64,000 nucleotides of DNA from Butyrivibrio sp. NC3005 (GTDB taxonomy: Bacteria > Bacillota > Clostridia > Lachnospirales > Lachnospiraceae). Shown here piece after piece: positions 34,994-44,108 of the stretch. Location: positions 1-64,000 of the forward strand of contig NZ_AUKC01000017.1 in NCBI RefSeq assembly GCF_000424545.1, written 5' to 3'. How positions within the stretch are numbered: position 1 is the stretch's first letter; each line of letters starts with the position of its first letter. The position numbers were made by a program, and so were the translations under genes. The notes under the pieces are model-generated. The model did not search any database, had not been told where the DNA came from, and was given only the letters and a program-made list of their open reading frames with translations.

Positions 34994-35902
34994 TTAAAGA
35001 ATGCTTTCTCCTCGAATAAGCTTTGAAGACTTGTTAACTATAATCAAAAGAATAACGCTTACAAGACTCTTAAGCATACTGACTGCAACAGAAACCGGAT
35101 ATCCTCCGCTTCCCATCGCCATGTTGTAAACATACAAATCCAAAACCTGAATATAATCTTTGTTAAAAGCATTCTGGAAAACGTAATACTGTTCCATTCC
35201 GTTATTCAAGAAGTTTGCAACATTTAAAACAAGAAGTACGAAATACGTTGGCAAAAGTGAAGGAATAGTAATGTGTTTTACTATCTGCATTCTAGAAGCT
35301 CCATCTACTCTTGCTGCCTGAATAAGTTCATCATCAATACTGGAAATAGCTGCAATATACATAATTGCTGCCCATCCAAGATTCTTCCAGGTAAGCCATA
35401 ACCACTGTGTAAACCACACATGCTTTGTAGACTGCAAGAATAGTATTGGAGTATCAATGATTCCTGTTTTCAGTAAAAGGGAATTCATCATTCCGGTACT
35501 ATTAAAAAGTGAAAATGCGATAGAATAAACCATTACCCAGCTTACAAAATTCGGAAGTGTTGTTACTGTCTGGACGAATTTTCTAAACTTCACACTTCGA
35601 ATTTCATTAAGAAATACCGCAAAAATCATTGGAAGCCAGCTGGTTCCAAGTGTTAGTCCGCTCATTGCAAAAGTGTTCTTAAGAACCTGAATAATCTGAT
35701 CAATTTTGACCTGACTACTCACAAGCGACTCAAACCACTTAAAACCAACAAATTGACACTGCGATAGTGTTTTTGGTGGTCTGTAATCAAAGAATGCATA
35801 CATCCAGCCATATAATGGGTAGTAGCAAAAAGTAAGAACTAAAATAATAAATGGTAGAACTAGTAGAAATAGTTTAATAGAATAAATCTTTTTCTTGGAC
35901 AA
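34994..35902 (-). CDS. carbohydrate ABC transporter permease (LplB type)
   Basis: A 302-residue permease of the LplB/MalF group with six predicted helices. The EAA-like loop is QAARVDGASRMQIVKHITIP near residues 196-215. FCYYPLYGWMYAFFDYRP near the N-terminus and GMEQYYVFQNAFNKDYIQVLD are typical LplB segments. Translation starts at a TTG, supported by AGGGAGG seven bases upstream. It opens the transport operon and follows the LacI regulator by 92 bp. In that gap GGTTTATCGTTTGACC (35919-35934) resembles part of the regulator's own operator region and may be a control site. Confidence 0.92.
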   Translation of the reverse strand: MSKKKIYSIKLFLLVLPFIILVLTFCYYPLYGWMYAFFDYRPPKTLSQCQFVGFKWFESLVSSQVKIDQIIQVLKNTFAMSGLTLGTSWLPMIFAVFLNEIRSVKFRKFVQTVTTLPNFVSWVMVYSIAFSLFNSTGMMNSLLLKTGIIDTPILFLQSTKHVWFTQWLWLTWKNLGWAAIMYIAAISSIDDELIQAARVDGASRMQIVKHITIPSLLPTYFVLLVLNVANFLNNGMEQYYVFQNAFNKDYIQVLDLYVYNMAMGSGGYPVSVAVSMLKSLVSVILLIIVNKSSKLIRGESIL

Positions 35903-35993
35903 GCCGCACCTCCCTTGGTCAAACGATAAACCAAAATAATAAACAACCCCTATTTGTTTTATAGCGTAAAAAAACTTTTCAAGAAAAATAATA

Positions 35994-37058
35994 TTAAATT
36001 TTTAAAACTGAATTTCTAATAACCATTGAACACGGGACGCTGATAACTTTTGGATTATTATCCTCTCTGCCCTTATCATCATCCTCTTCATTATTTATAT
36101 TTTCAAGTTTATCCAATAATAGCCTTGCTGATATCTCACCTATCTTTGCAAGAGGAAGTGAAGTTGTAGTAAGCGCAGGTCTGAAAAAAGCTGAAATACT
36201 CTCGTTATCAAAACCACACACCGATATATCTTTTCCAACCTTAAGTCCCTTTTCCTCTAGAAAATCATAAATACCGCCAGCCATTAAATCAGAAATTCCA
36301 AAAAATGCTGTAACATTTTCTGGAAGTAAAGCCTTGGCTGATTCATATCCAGCTTCTCTACTCCAATCCCCATAGTGAACCAATTTAGGATCAAACAATA
36401 TACCATTTTCGTATAATGCCCTCTGATATCCTAACAGTCTTTTTATAGTATGGATATTATCAGCTCGCCCCCCAACAAATCCTATTCTTCTGTGTCCATT
36501 TTCTACAAGATACGAAACCATATCAAAAGCACTCTTTTCATCATCAATTACTACTGATGGAATCTTACTCGAATCTGAAAATGCGTAGCACATCACTGCA
36601 GGTAATGGAAAATCATCATTAAAACATCGAATTATCCTTGAATGCCCCGCAAGATAAATTACCCCATCCACCTGTACTGAAAAAATATCCTGAATAACAG
36701 GATCAAGTACAGAGTGATATGCCTTCTCCTGATCGTACCACGTATCAGCCCATCTATCATAAAGACGTAAATTGTGAACTGTAACCCTATACCCTCTACG
36801 TTCTAGATGATCCATTATGCTTTCTATAATAGGCGGCGAAGAAAATTGAGCTATATCTTCTGCGATTATAGCTATCATCTGAGTTTTCTTAGCCCTTAAG
36901 CCCTTGGCCATGAAATTCGGTTTATAACCCGTTTCTTTTATCATGTCCATGATACGTTTTTTTGTTTCTTCACTTGCTTTAGCTTTGCCATTGATTACAT
37001 TAGATACAGTTGTTGGAGAGACGTTGCACATTTTAGCAAGCTGCTTTAATGTTACCAT
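35994..37058 (-). CDS. LacI-family transcriptional regulator
   Basis: A 354-residue LacI/GalR repressor. The N-terminal helix-turn-helix is VTLKQLAKMCNVSPTTVSNVINGKAKASEETK with hinge helix GYKPNFMAKGLR. The rest is a periplasmic-binding-protein-like effector domain (IPSVVIDDEKSAFDMVSYL, GFDNESISAFFRPALTTTSLP). The start is the ATG at 37058 after AAGGGG. Upstream codons are in frame but not conserved. It precedes the sugar permeases in the same direction, so it probably controls them and itself. A consensus promoter and a GTWAAACGTTTWAC palindrome lie 130-180 bp upstream. Confidence 0.9.
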   Translation of the reverse strand: MVTLKQLAKMCNVSPTTVSNVINGKAKASEETKKRIMDMIKETGYKPNFMAKGLRAKKTQMIAIIAEDIAQFSSPPIIESIMDHLERRGYRVTVHNLRLYDRWADTWYDQEKAYHSVLDPVIQDIFSVQVDGVIYLAGHSRIIRCFNDDFPLPAVMCYAFSDSSKIPSVVIDDEKSAFDMVSYLVENGHRRIGFVGGRADNIHTIKRLLGYQRALYENGILFDPKLVHYGDWSREAGYESAKALLPENVTAFFGISDLMAGGIYDFLEEKGLKVGKDISVCGFDNESISAFFRPALTTTSLPLAKIGEISARLLLDKLENINNEEDDDKGREDNNPKVISVPCSMVIRNSVLKI

Positions 37059-37188
37059 CACGTCCCCTTTCATCATCATACTGTAGACGCTATACTGTTT
37101 TACGATTATTTTCTTTTCTATCTGAAATTTAGAAAAGTTCAATCAATATAATCGCTCCCCTCTCAAAAGCGATTATAATTTTTTATCG

Positions 37189-37202
37189 GTAAAACGTTTA
37201 AC
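37189..37202. promoter_or_regulatory. candidate LacI-type operator at the lacI promoter start
   Basis: GTAAAACGTTTAAC is palindromic apart from one position per arm and has the central CG usual for LacI-family sites. It lies at about +4 to +17 of the promoter at 37213-37241, where binding would block transcription. Confidence 0.55.
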
Positions 37203-37212
37203 TTATAGACTA

Positions 37213-37241
37213 ATATTAATGCACATCTCTTTATATGTCAA
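37213..37241 (-). promoter_or_regulatory. sigma-A-type promoter of the lacI gene
   Basis: TTGACA (37236-37241) and TAATAT (37213-37218) on the minus strand are separated by 17 bp. Farther upstream the perfect palindrome TATGCCGGCATA (37298-37309) could be a second protein site. Confidence 0.75.
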
Positions 37242-37414
37242 CATTTTTTTGGCATTTTTTACATGTTTGTACGTTTGTGACAATGTTTTTTGTATATTAT
37301 GCCGGCATAGTAATACTCAATTTTCTTCATGTTTTATGACTAATTAGTTTATCGTTCAACTAATAATCGTTTATATTACTTTATGTTATGCTTTGAACCA
37401 GCTTGCTGCTTTTC

Positions 37415-37828
37415 TTATGAGAGATTTGTCGGACCGAATCTCATTGGAAGTATTTCCGGCAATGTATAAACTTTTATTTCATTTTCATTCTTTGCTAGAA
37501 TAATCTTAAAATCATCATCGCAAAACTCTGCCATTACCTGTCTGCATACTCCGCATGGCGGACAAAATGGCAATTCTTTCGCATCATCCATTCCTCCAAC
37601 AATTGCTATTGCCTTAAAACGTGTGTATCCTTCACTGACAGCTTTGAAAAATGCTGTCCTTTCAGCACAGTTAGAAGGGGTATATGCTGCATTTTCTATA
37701 TTGCACCCTCTAAAAACCACCCCCTCATCAGTCAAAAGAGCGGCACCAACTTTATGATGAGAATAAGGTGTATACGCCATTTTACGAGCTTCAAGAGCTT
37801 CTTTTACTAATTCTTTTTCCTTTATCAT
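37415..37828 (-). CDS. cdd: cytidine deaminase
   Basis: A 137-residue enzyme that deaminates cytidine and deoxycytidine to uridine and deoxyuridine. The Zn/proton-shuttle motif is NCAERTAFFKAV (residues ~50-61) and the second Zn motif is PPCGVCRQVMAEF (~87-99). YTPYSHHKVGAALLTD near the N-terminus binds the nucleoside. The tetrameric Bacillus-type length is normal. GGAGG precedes the ATG. It follows the nucleoside permeases but is separated by a terminator at 37854-37888, so it may rely on read-through or a weak own promoter. Confidence 0.96.
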   Translation of the reverse strand: MIKEKELVKEALEARKMAYTPYSHHKVGAALLTDEGVVFRGCNIENAAYTPSNCAERTAFFKAVSEGYTRFKAIAIVGGMDDAKELPFCPPCGVCRQVMAEFCDDDFKIILAKNENEIKVYTLPEILPMRFGPTNLS

Positions 37829-37853
37829 AACGTTTGTTCCTCCATTATTTGGT

Positions 37854-37888
37854 CAAAAAACGAGCCCATTTCCAAGAATGGACTCGTT
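37854..37888 (-). terminator. intrinsic terminator between the nucleoside permease operon and cdd
   Basis: ACGAGCCCATT (37860-37870) and AATGGACTCGT (37877-37887) pair with one mismatch around a 6-base loop. On the minus strand the stem is followed by TTTTTT. Confidence 0.8.
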
Positions 37889-37940
37889 AGTCATATTAGA
37901 ATAATTAATCGTCTAATTATCAAAAACAAAGATATAAAAC

Positions 37941-38873
37941 TTATTTTGATTTTACGTATGGTTTACCATTTGCTGCAGGTACTCTTGATTTTCCTACGAA
38001 GAAAATAAGAACAAGCATAGTAACTACATAAGGAATCATAGATATAAGGTTTGGTGATACAATGTGATTGTCACCAAGAAGAGATTTGATTCCGTTACAC
38101 AATCCAAAAATAAGACATCCAAGGAATGCTCCACCTGGCGAAAACTTACCAAAAATTACTGCTGCAATTGCAATAAATCCCTGACCAACGATTACACTTG
38201 GTCTGAACTGGCTTACAGTTGACAAAGTAACAAAAGATCCACCAAGTCCTGCCAAAAAGCCTGAAAGAATAACACATATATATCTTGTCTTAATAACACT
38301 AATACCGAGTGTCTCACAAGCCTTAGGATGTTCACCGACTGCACGAATCTTCATTCCGAATCTTGTTTTGTAAAATACAAACCAGATAACTGCCACAAGA
38401 AGGAAACTAAGATAAGCTGCAGAATATGTGGAAATTACATTATATCCAAAACTACCTGCTGCAAACTTACCATCAAACATCTTAGGAAGCTTACTAGCTG
38501 GAGAAAGTGCAGGTGAATCTGATGAATTATCAAAAAGTGCTTTACAAAGAAATACCGCAAGACCAGGTCCAATGAAGTTTATCGCAGTACCTGTAATTGT
38601 CTGATCTGCTGCAAATGTGATACAAAAAAGTGCATGAATCAAACCAAATGCTGCACCAGCAAGACCTCCACACAAAAAGCCTATCCATCCGCTACCTGTA
38701 TAGTATGCAACAACAGCACCAGTAAATGCACCAATTGTCATCATACCCTCTATTCCGATATTAACTACACCACTTCTTTCTGAAAAGCATGAACCAAGTG
38801 CTGCCAATACTAGAGGAGGTGTGCAAATCAATATTGCATTTATAACAAGACCTAAATTTGTAACTATATTCAT
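37941..38873 (-). CDS. nupQ: nucleoside ABC transporter permease (NupQ type)
   Basis: A 310-residue membrane protein of the BPD_transp_2 family with eight to ten helices. SCFSERSGVVNIGIEGMM near the N-terminus and RAVGEHPKACETLGISV near residue 180 are the signature segments. FVTLSTVSQFRPSVIVGQGFIAIAAVIFGKFSP follows. It is the second permease of the RbsC-like pair in BMP-type nucleoside importers. Its start overlaps the upstream permease stop by 4 bp, so it is translationally coupled. The symbol follows the family naming; the substrate is supported by adjacent cdd and bmp genes. Confidence 0.9.
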   Translation of the reverse strand: MNIVTNLGLVINAILICTPPLVLAALGSCFSERSGVVNIGIEGMMTIGAFTGAVVAYYTGSGWIGFLCGGLAGAAFGLIHALFCITFAADQTITGTAINFIGPGLAVFLCKALFDNSSDSPALSPASKLPKMFDGKFAAGSFGYNVISTYSAAYLSFLLVAVIWFVFYKTRFGMKIRAVGEHPKACETLGISVIKTRYICVILSGFLAGLGGSFVTLSTVSQFRPSVIVGQGFIAIAAVIFGKFSPGGAFLGCLIFGLCNGIKSLLGDNHIVSPNLISMIPYVVTMLVLIFFVGKSRVPAANGKPYVKSK

Positions 38874-39937
38874 TCGTTCTGACCTCCCTTATTCTTGGTA
38901 AGCAAAGACTTAAATACATGTGTGATTGCCACAAATATAATAATTGTTCCCATGATAATATTAACAACTTCCTGAGGAACATTTACCATTGTAAGCTTAC
39001 TACCGCCATATTTCATAGCACCATAGAAAAGACCAGCAAAAATACATCCAATAGGATGAGAACTACCAATAAGTGCAACTGTTATTCCCTGGAATCCATA
39101 TTGCTCCTGCGTTGCGAACTGACTGATTCTTTCACCCATTCCAAGTGTCTGTACTGCTCCGCCAAGACCTGCAAGAGCTCCTGAAATAGACATTGATATA
39201 AGGAAAATCTTATTCGAACTGATTCCTGCATATTCAGCTGCAGTCTTACTATAACCAACTGAACGAAGCTGAAATCCAAGCGTTGTTTTATTCATAATAA
39301 ACCAAATAGCAAGTGCTGCAACTACTGCGAGAATAATTCCCCAGTTAGCATCAGAACATCCAGTTAATTTAATAATATCCTTTGGAGCAGTCATTCTGGC
39401 ACTTTCCAAAATATTCTTAGTAGCTTCTCCACCGCCATCTCTATGAACTGACTTGAGGTTTACTACATAGTTAGAAAGATAAAAAGCAATCCAGTTAAAC
39501 ATGATATAACTAAGTACTTCGTTGATACCTCTTTTAATCTTTAAAAATCCTACAATAGCTCCCCAAACGATTCCGGCTGCTGCTGCTGCAAGAACGCAAA
39601 CAAGAACATGAAGCGGTGCAGGAAGTTTAAGGAAAATTCCACAAAGACAAGCTGCAAGTGAACCAACTACAAACTGGCCTTCTGCTCCTATGTTAAATAC
39701 GCCTGTTCTAAAAGAAAACGCAACACTAAGACCTGTAAGAATCAAAGGTGAAGCATATACAATACTGTAAACAATATACTTTGGTTTACTAAATACACTT
39801 GAAAAAAGTTTGGAATAAGCCACAACTGGATCATTTCCGATTGCAAGAAGCAAAATTGCTCCAACAAGAAAACCAATTAAAATGGCTATGAATGTGTATA
39901 ATATATTACTATTAAATATCTTTGACTTCTTATTCAT
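38870..39937 (-). CDS. nupP: nucleoside ABC transporter permease (NupP type)
   Basis: A 355-residue permease with about nine helices. ASPLILTGLSVAFSFRTGVFNIGAEGQFVVG (residues ~60-90), RGINEVLSYIMFNWIAFYL and RSVGYSKTAAEYAGISSNKIF match the BMP-system permease family. It pairs with NupQ to form the membrane channel. Overlaps with the ATPase gene upstream (8 bp) and with nupQ downstream (4 bp) show one operon. Confidence 0.9.
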   Translation of the reverse strand: MNKKSKIFNSNILYTFIAILIGFLVGAILLLAIGNDPVVAYSKLFSSVFSKPKYIVYSIVYASPLILTGLSVAFSFRTGVFNIGAEGQFVVGSLAACLCGIFLKLPAPLHVLVCVLAAAAAGIVWGAIVGFLKIKRGINEVLSYIMFNWIAFYLSNYVVNLKSVHRDGGGEATKNILESARMTAPKDIIKLTGCSDANWGIILAVVAALAIWFIMNKTTLGFQLRSVGYSKTAAEYAGISSNKIFLISMSISGALAGLGGAVQTLGMGERISQFATQEQYGFQGITVALIGSSHPIGCIFAGLFYGAMKYGGSKLTMVNVPQEVVNIIMGTIIIFVAITHVFKSLLTKNKGGQNE

Positions 39938-41471
39938 TCTTACCTCCAGCCATCATGTATCCAAGTGTATTCTCATCCGCATCCTTACCATCAACACTTC
40001 CCACAATCTTGCCATCGAAAATTACATCTATGCGGTCAGACAATCCCATAATTTCATCCAATTCAAAAGAAACTAAAAGAATTGCTCTATTCTTGTTTCT
40101 CTGCTGAACAAGATACTTGTGTACAAATTCGATTGCACCTACATCCAAACCTCTTGTAGGATTAAATGCAATCAAAAGTTCTGCATCATTTGTCACTTCC
40201 CTAGCAATAATAACCTTCTGCTGATTACCACCTGATAAATGTCCCGCGAGTCTGTTTTCACATCCAACAGGACGGATATCAAACTTCTCAATCATTTTAG
40301 TTGCATGCTGCATTATCTTATCTTTCTGCAAAATACCGTGTTTTGAAAATGGTGCTTTACCAAAATTTTGCAAAATAAGATTCTCTGCAACGCTAAAATC
40401 AAGAACAAGTCCATGCTTTTGTCTATCTTCAGGAATGCTGGTAATTCCTTTTTCAAACATATATTTCGGAGGCTTATTTACAACATTTTCACCAGACATT
40501 ATTACTTCGCCTGATACAGCCTTGGAAAGACCGGTGATAATCTCAATAAGCTGAGACTGACCATTTCCATCTACTCCGGCAAGGCCAACAATTTCTCCCT
40601 TTCGAACCTTAAGATTAAGACCTTTTAAAATCTCAACTCCTCTATAATCCTTCGCATGAAGATTTTTTACTTCAAGTACGAGATCACCAGGCTCTTGCTC
40701 TTTTTTCTCTACTTTGAAATTGACTTTTCTACCTACCATCATGGCTGCAAGGTCATCTTCACTTGTCTCTTCTACATCAACAGTATCAATGTACTTACCC
40801 TTGCGGATAATAGTACAATTATCTGCAGCAAATTTAATTTCTTTTAGTTTGTGAGTAATAAGTATAACTGACTTTCCATCTGCTGTAAGATTTTTGATAA
40901 TATCCATAAGCTCAGTTATTTCCTGAGGAGTAAGAGATGCAGTAGGCTCATCCAAAATAAGGATGTTAGCTCCTCTGTACAATACTTTAAGGATTTCTAC
41001 TCTTTGCTGCATTCCAACTGAGATATCTTCAATCTTGGCATCAGGATCAACTTTAAGATTATATTTTTCAGAAAGTTCGAGAATCTGACGTCTTGCTTCT
41101 TTTTTGTCAACAACAATACCTTTAACAGGTTCTTTACCAAGAATAATATTCTCAGTAACTGTAAAAGGTTCTACTAGCATGAAGTGCTGATGCACCATTC
41201 CGATTCCAAGTGAAATCGCTTTATCTGGGCTGTCTATATCTACCTGCTGTCCATTAATTTCAATTGTGCCTGAAGTTGGAGTTAGTAATCCATAAAGGAC
41301 ATTCATAAGAGTACTCTTACCAGCACCATTTTCTCCTAATATTGCATGAACTTCACCTTTATGAACTGTAAGGTTAATGTGATCGTTAGCAGTAAAAGAA
41401 CCAAATTTCTTTACAATGTCTTTCATCTGAATAACGACCTGGCTTTTATCAATATTACTATTCTTAGCCAC
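39930..41471 (-). CDS. nupO: nucleoside ABC transporter ATP-binding protein, tandem domains
   Basis: A 513-residue double ABC ATPase like RbsA. The first domain has Walker A LGENGAGKSTLMNVLYG (residues ~43-59), the signature DISVGMQQRVEIL and Walker B ILILDEPTASLTP. The second domain's Walker A is altered to AGVDGNGQSQLIEI, which is usual for this family, with a signature LSGGNQQKVIIAREV. It energises NupPQ and BMP-mediated nucleoside import. It begins 52 bp after the YjjW gene. Confidence 0.93.
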   Translation of the reverse strand: MAKNSNIDKSQVVIQMKDIVKKFGSFTANDHINLTVHKGEVHAILGENGAGKSTLMNVLYGLLTPTSGTIEINGQQVDIDSPDKAISLGIGMVHQHFMLVEPFTVTENIILGKEPVKGIVVDKKEARRQILELSEKYNLKVDPDAKIEDISVGMQQRVEILKVLYRGANILILDEPTASLTPQEITELMDIIKNLTADGKSVILITHKLKEIKFAADNCTIIRKGKYIDTVDVEETSEDDLAAMMVGRKVNFKVEKKEQEPGDLVLEVKNLHAKDYRGVEILKGLNLKVRKGEIVGLAGVDGNGQSQLIEIITGLSKAVSGEVIMSGENVVNKPPKYMFEKGITSIPEDRQKHGLVLDFSVAENLILQNFGKAPFSKHGILQKDKIMQHATKMIEKFDIRPVGCENRLAGHLSGGNQQKVIIAREVTNDAELLIAFNPTRGLDVGAIEFVHKYLVQQRNKNRAILLVSFELDEIMGLSDRIDVIFDGKIVGSVDGKDADENTLGYMMAGGKNE

Positions 41472-41523
41472 AGTGATTCCTCCGATTTCTCACATTTTAT
41501 GATTTCAGTGTCATTTTTTGCCA

Positions 41524-42387
41524 CTATATAATTATTGTATTTTTAATGCCTATGTCATTTGCTTTTTTCTCAAGTTCTAGAAGCATTTCTTTAGTTGGTG
41601 TTGTCATAGTTTTATACTGGCTACGAACTCCCATTGGACGATAAGCTATTATTTTATATCTTATGTCTTTTTTATCTAAATAAGGCAGCAAGGCTTTTGA
41701 TGTCTCAATAACTGTTTCTGTTGCATTAAAAATTTCTGGTGCTACCACAGTACGAACTTCTTCTAGTTTATTGTTTTCTGCAAGAAAAATAAGATTTTTT
41801 AAAACTATGTCATTGTCAGTTCCTGTTACAAATTTATGTTCATCACTGTTCCATGCTTTAATATCAAGCATTACACCATCACATAAATCCATCAGTTCCT
41901 CATCTTTAGAAAAGTCATAACTTCCATTACTATCTAACAGCACAGGAAGCATGTTCTCATTTGACAACCTGCAAAGCTGTTTCAAAAACTCAGGATATGT
42001 AGTGCATTCTCCCCCTGATACTGTTATTCCTCTTATATACGGTACCTGCCGAAGTACAACTTTCATTACATCTTCTGCATCCATCATGGATGTACGAGGA
42101 CTAGAACCATTCGGGCATGATTTGATGCACATATCACATTTTACACATTTGTCAGGTTCAAATACCACTTTGCCGTCTGCAAGTGATAATGCATGAGTCT
42201 TACATTTCTGCACACAAATACCGCAGTTATTACACATGCCTCTAGTCTCAGGATTATGGCAATACCTGCAGTTAAATCCGCATCCTTGCAAGAATACGAC
42301 ACTACGATTTCCTGGACCGTCAACGCTGGAAAATGGAATAATTCGGTTGACGGTCACTTTTTGCAATTCAGATTTACTTCCTGTCAT
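41524..42387 (-). CDS. yjjW: YjjW-type glycyl-radical-enzyme activase (radical SAM)
   Basis: A 287-residue radical SAM enzyme that would install a glycyl radical on its partner. The 4Fe-4S/SAM motif is CGFNCRYCHN (residues ~36-45). Two ferredoxin-type clusters are inserted after it: CNNCGICVQKC and CVKCDMCIKSC. ISGGECTTYPEFLKQL-like and VMLDIKAWN segments complete the family pattern. Its start overlaps the YjjI stop by 4 bp (ATGA), so the two are produced together. In E. coli the same pair lies beside deoxynucleoside genes, and here beside a nucleoside importer. Confidence 0.88.
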   Translation of the reverse strand: MTGSKSELQKVTVNRIIPFSSVDGPGNRSVVFLQGCGFNCRYCHNPETRGMCNNCGICVQKCKTHALSLADGKVVFEPDKCVKCDMCIKSCPNGSSPRTSMMDAEDVMKVVLRQVPYIRGITVSGGECTTYPEFLKQLCRLSNENMLPVLLDSNGSYDFSKDEELMDLCDGVMLDIKAWNSDEHKFVTGTDNDIVLKNLIFLAENNKLEEVRTVVAPEIFNATETVIETSKALLPYLDKKDIRYKIIAYRPMGVRSQYKTMTTPTKEMLLELEKKANDIGIKNTIII

Positions 42388-43928
42388 CTGACTTTACGCT
42401 CCAAAATATGTCCATTCTGCTTTGCACCCATTCCAAGTGCTGTTGTGTCATGCTTTACATTTTCGCCTTTTTCTAGCTTCTCGATTTCAGATCTCTTTAC
42501 AAGATATCCTGTAATTCTAATAACATCATTATTAGAACCATAAAATGACATATATCTAATATCCTGTCTCATTGCTCCTTTTATAATATCTGCAACAAAA
42601 TCAGGATTTCTATGAACTGTCATATCAACAGGGAATATATCACCTGTTCCAGATGGAAAATATTTGTGGAACTTAGACATATTCTTCAAGTGATCGATTA
42701 ATTCTTCTGGCTCTTCTCCAATTGGAATTCGTGTTCCTGGTGTAACATTAGTGTCAGATGCAATTCCCACCTGCGCATGAAGAAGGAAGTGATTGTCTGT
42801 TGCCTCACAATACTTGTTTATATGCGCTTTATTGAATTCATCAATTTTATTCATAATACGAACGCCAAGTTCATCAGCTTTTTCGCTATGTCCAAAACGC
42901 TCATTTATTCCTTCTTTTTGTAAAAGAATATCAACAGCATCAGCAAGTCCTACAAGACCAAACATTGCTGAAAATCTGTCTCTTCTGATAAATCCTTCTT
43001 TTGCAAGAAAACTATTTTCGAAGAATCCGCTTTCTTCAACGATGAAACGAATTCTTTCATCCATATATCTTGCCATAATGTCCATAACATATGGCAGTTT
43101 ATCATTAAGAAAATCTTCAATATTGTCAGCTTTTTTTGCAATATTGCCCAAAATAAGTCTGCAAAGTGTATATGAACCGCCACCTAGCTTAAGTCCATTA
43201 TAACAGCTTGCAATAACATAATCTTCACCAAGTTCATTAACAAACATTTTATTATTAGCAAAACTTGGCTTTGCACTGTGAAGAGCTGTTTTTATATTTT
43301 CAATCAGAAAATCGTCTGATGTTTTGTCCATATCATATTTCAAAGTGATATTCGGAACGGCATCTGTCATTTCTCCAACTGCACGCAGTATAATGCGGCC
43401 TGCCTTAGTATCTTCTGGTCCTAAGTTGGCATGGCAAAAAGAATCAAGAATAGTTCTATCACAATGAATCAAAAACAGTTTGATTATCTTATAGGCCATC
43501 TCCTCGTCCATATCCTGAACATAAGGATCAAGCAGTTTATCAAGTCCTCCAATATACACTGGATAATTAGTAACACTTGGTACATGCTTATAGAAAATAA
43601 GAAGACTGTTAATAGCTTCAAATAAATCTTTCGGTGGTTCTAACTGAAGAAATTTGCTACCCTCTTTTAAAAATTTCTCATAATCAGGGATAATATATCT
43701 TGGACGAAGTGGCGCATGTCCTTCGAACAAATCACAGATACACTGCTTATCGATAGGCTGATTCAACAATTCATCAAGCCCTTTTGGTAAATCAAGGACT
43801 TCCAGAAGACCATCAGCAAGATTTGCCATATTTGCAACTTTCTGCTCATGAGTTAACGTTGCACTCTTAACTGTTTGCAACATTTCTTCTCTTGTTTTTT
43901 CAACACGTTCCATGCTTATTTGTTTCAT
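42384..43928 (-). CDS. yjjI: YjjI-family glycyl radical enzyme
   Basis: A 514-residue protein of the YjjI (DUF3029) group of glycyl radical enzymes. The radical-site motif RITGY lies about 40 residues from the C-terminus with the candidate glycine near residue 474. SFCHANLGPEDTKAG (near 155) carries a conserved cysteine in a loop. The protein is far shorter than pyruvate formate-lyase (~750 residues), as is usual for YjjI. The substrate is not known. The partner activase follows with a 4-bp overlap. The start at 43928 (ATG) is preferred over a GTG four codons earlier, though spacing from GGAG is long. Confidence 0.87.
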   Translation of the reverse strand: MKQISMERVEKTREEMLQTVKSATLTHEQKVANMANLADGLLEVLDLPKGLDELLNQPIDKQCICDLFEGHAPLRPRYIIPDYEKFLKEGSKFLQLEPPKDLFEAINSLLIFYKHVPSVTNYPVYIGGLDKLLDPYVQDMDEEMAYKIIKLFLIHCDRTILDSFCHANLGPEDTKAGRIILRAVGEMTDAVPNITLKYDMDKTSDDFLIENIKTALHSAKPSFANNKMFVNELGEDYVIASCYNGLKLGGGSYTLCRLILGNIAKKADNIEDFLNDKLPYVMDIMARYMDERIRFIVEESGFFENSFLAKEGFIRRDRFSAMFGLVGLADAVDILLQKEGINERFGHSEKADELGVRIMNKIDEFNKAHINKYCEATDNHFLLHAQVGIASDTNVTPGTRIPIGEEPEELIDHLKNMSKFHKYFPSGTGDIFPVDMTVHRNPDFVADIIKGAMRQDIRYMSFYGSNNDVIRITGYLVKRSEIEKLEKGENVKHDTTALGMGAKQNGHILERKVR

Positions 43929-44035
43929 AAAGACAACCACTCCATTCTAAATAAAAAAAGTATTCTGTACGTAAAATATAAACGATTTATATAACAATTA
44001 CAACAGTTAACATTTTTTAACTTTTACCCAAATTT

Positions 44036-44071
44036 ACGGAGCAAGGTAGCGTCCGTGCTACATTGCCCCGT
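44036..44071 (-). other. stem-loop between bmp and yjjI
   Basis: ACGG-GCAA-GTAGC (44036-44050) pairs with GCTAC-TTGC-CCGT (44057-44071) with two symmetric mismatches and a 6-base loop. There is no strong U-run, so partial termination or RNA processing that lowers yjjI levels relative to the abundant binding protein is likely. Confidence 0.55.
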
Positions 44072-44108
44072 ATTATTTGAGTTTATAAAATTAACTAACT
44101 AATGACAA

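Noticed and set aside
44036-44071. Intrinsic terminator between bmp and yjjI
   Set aside because: The stem is good but there is no U-run on either strand; reported as a stem-loop instead.
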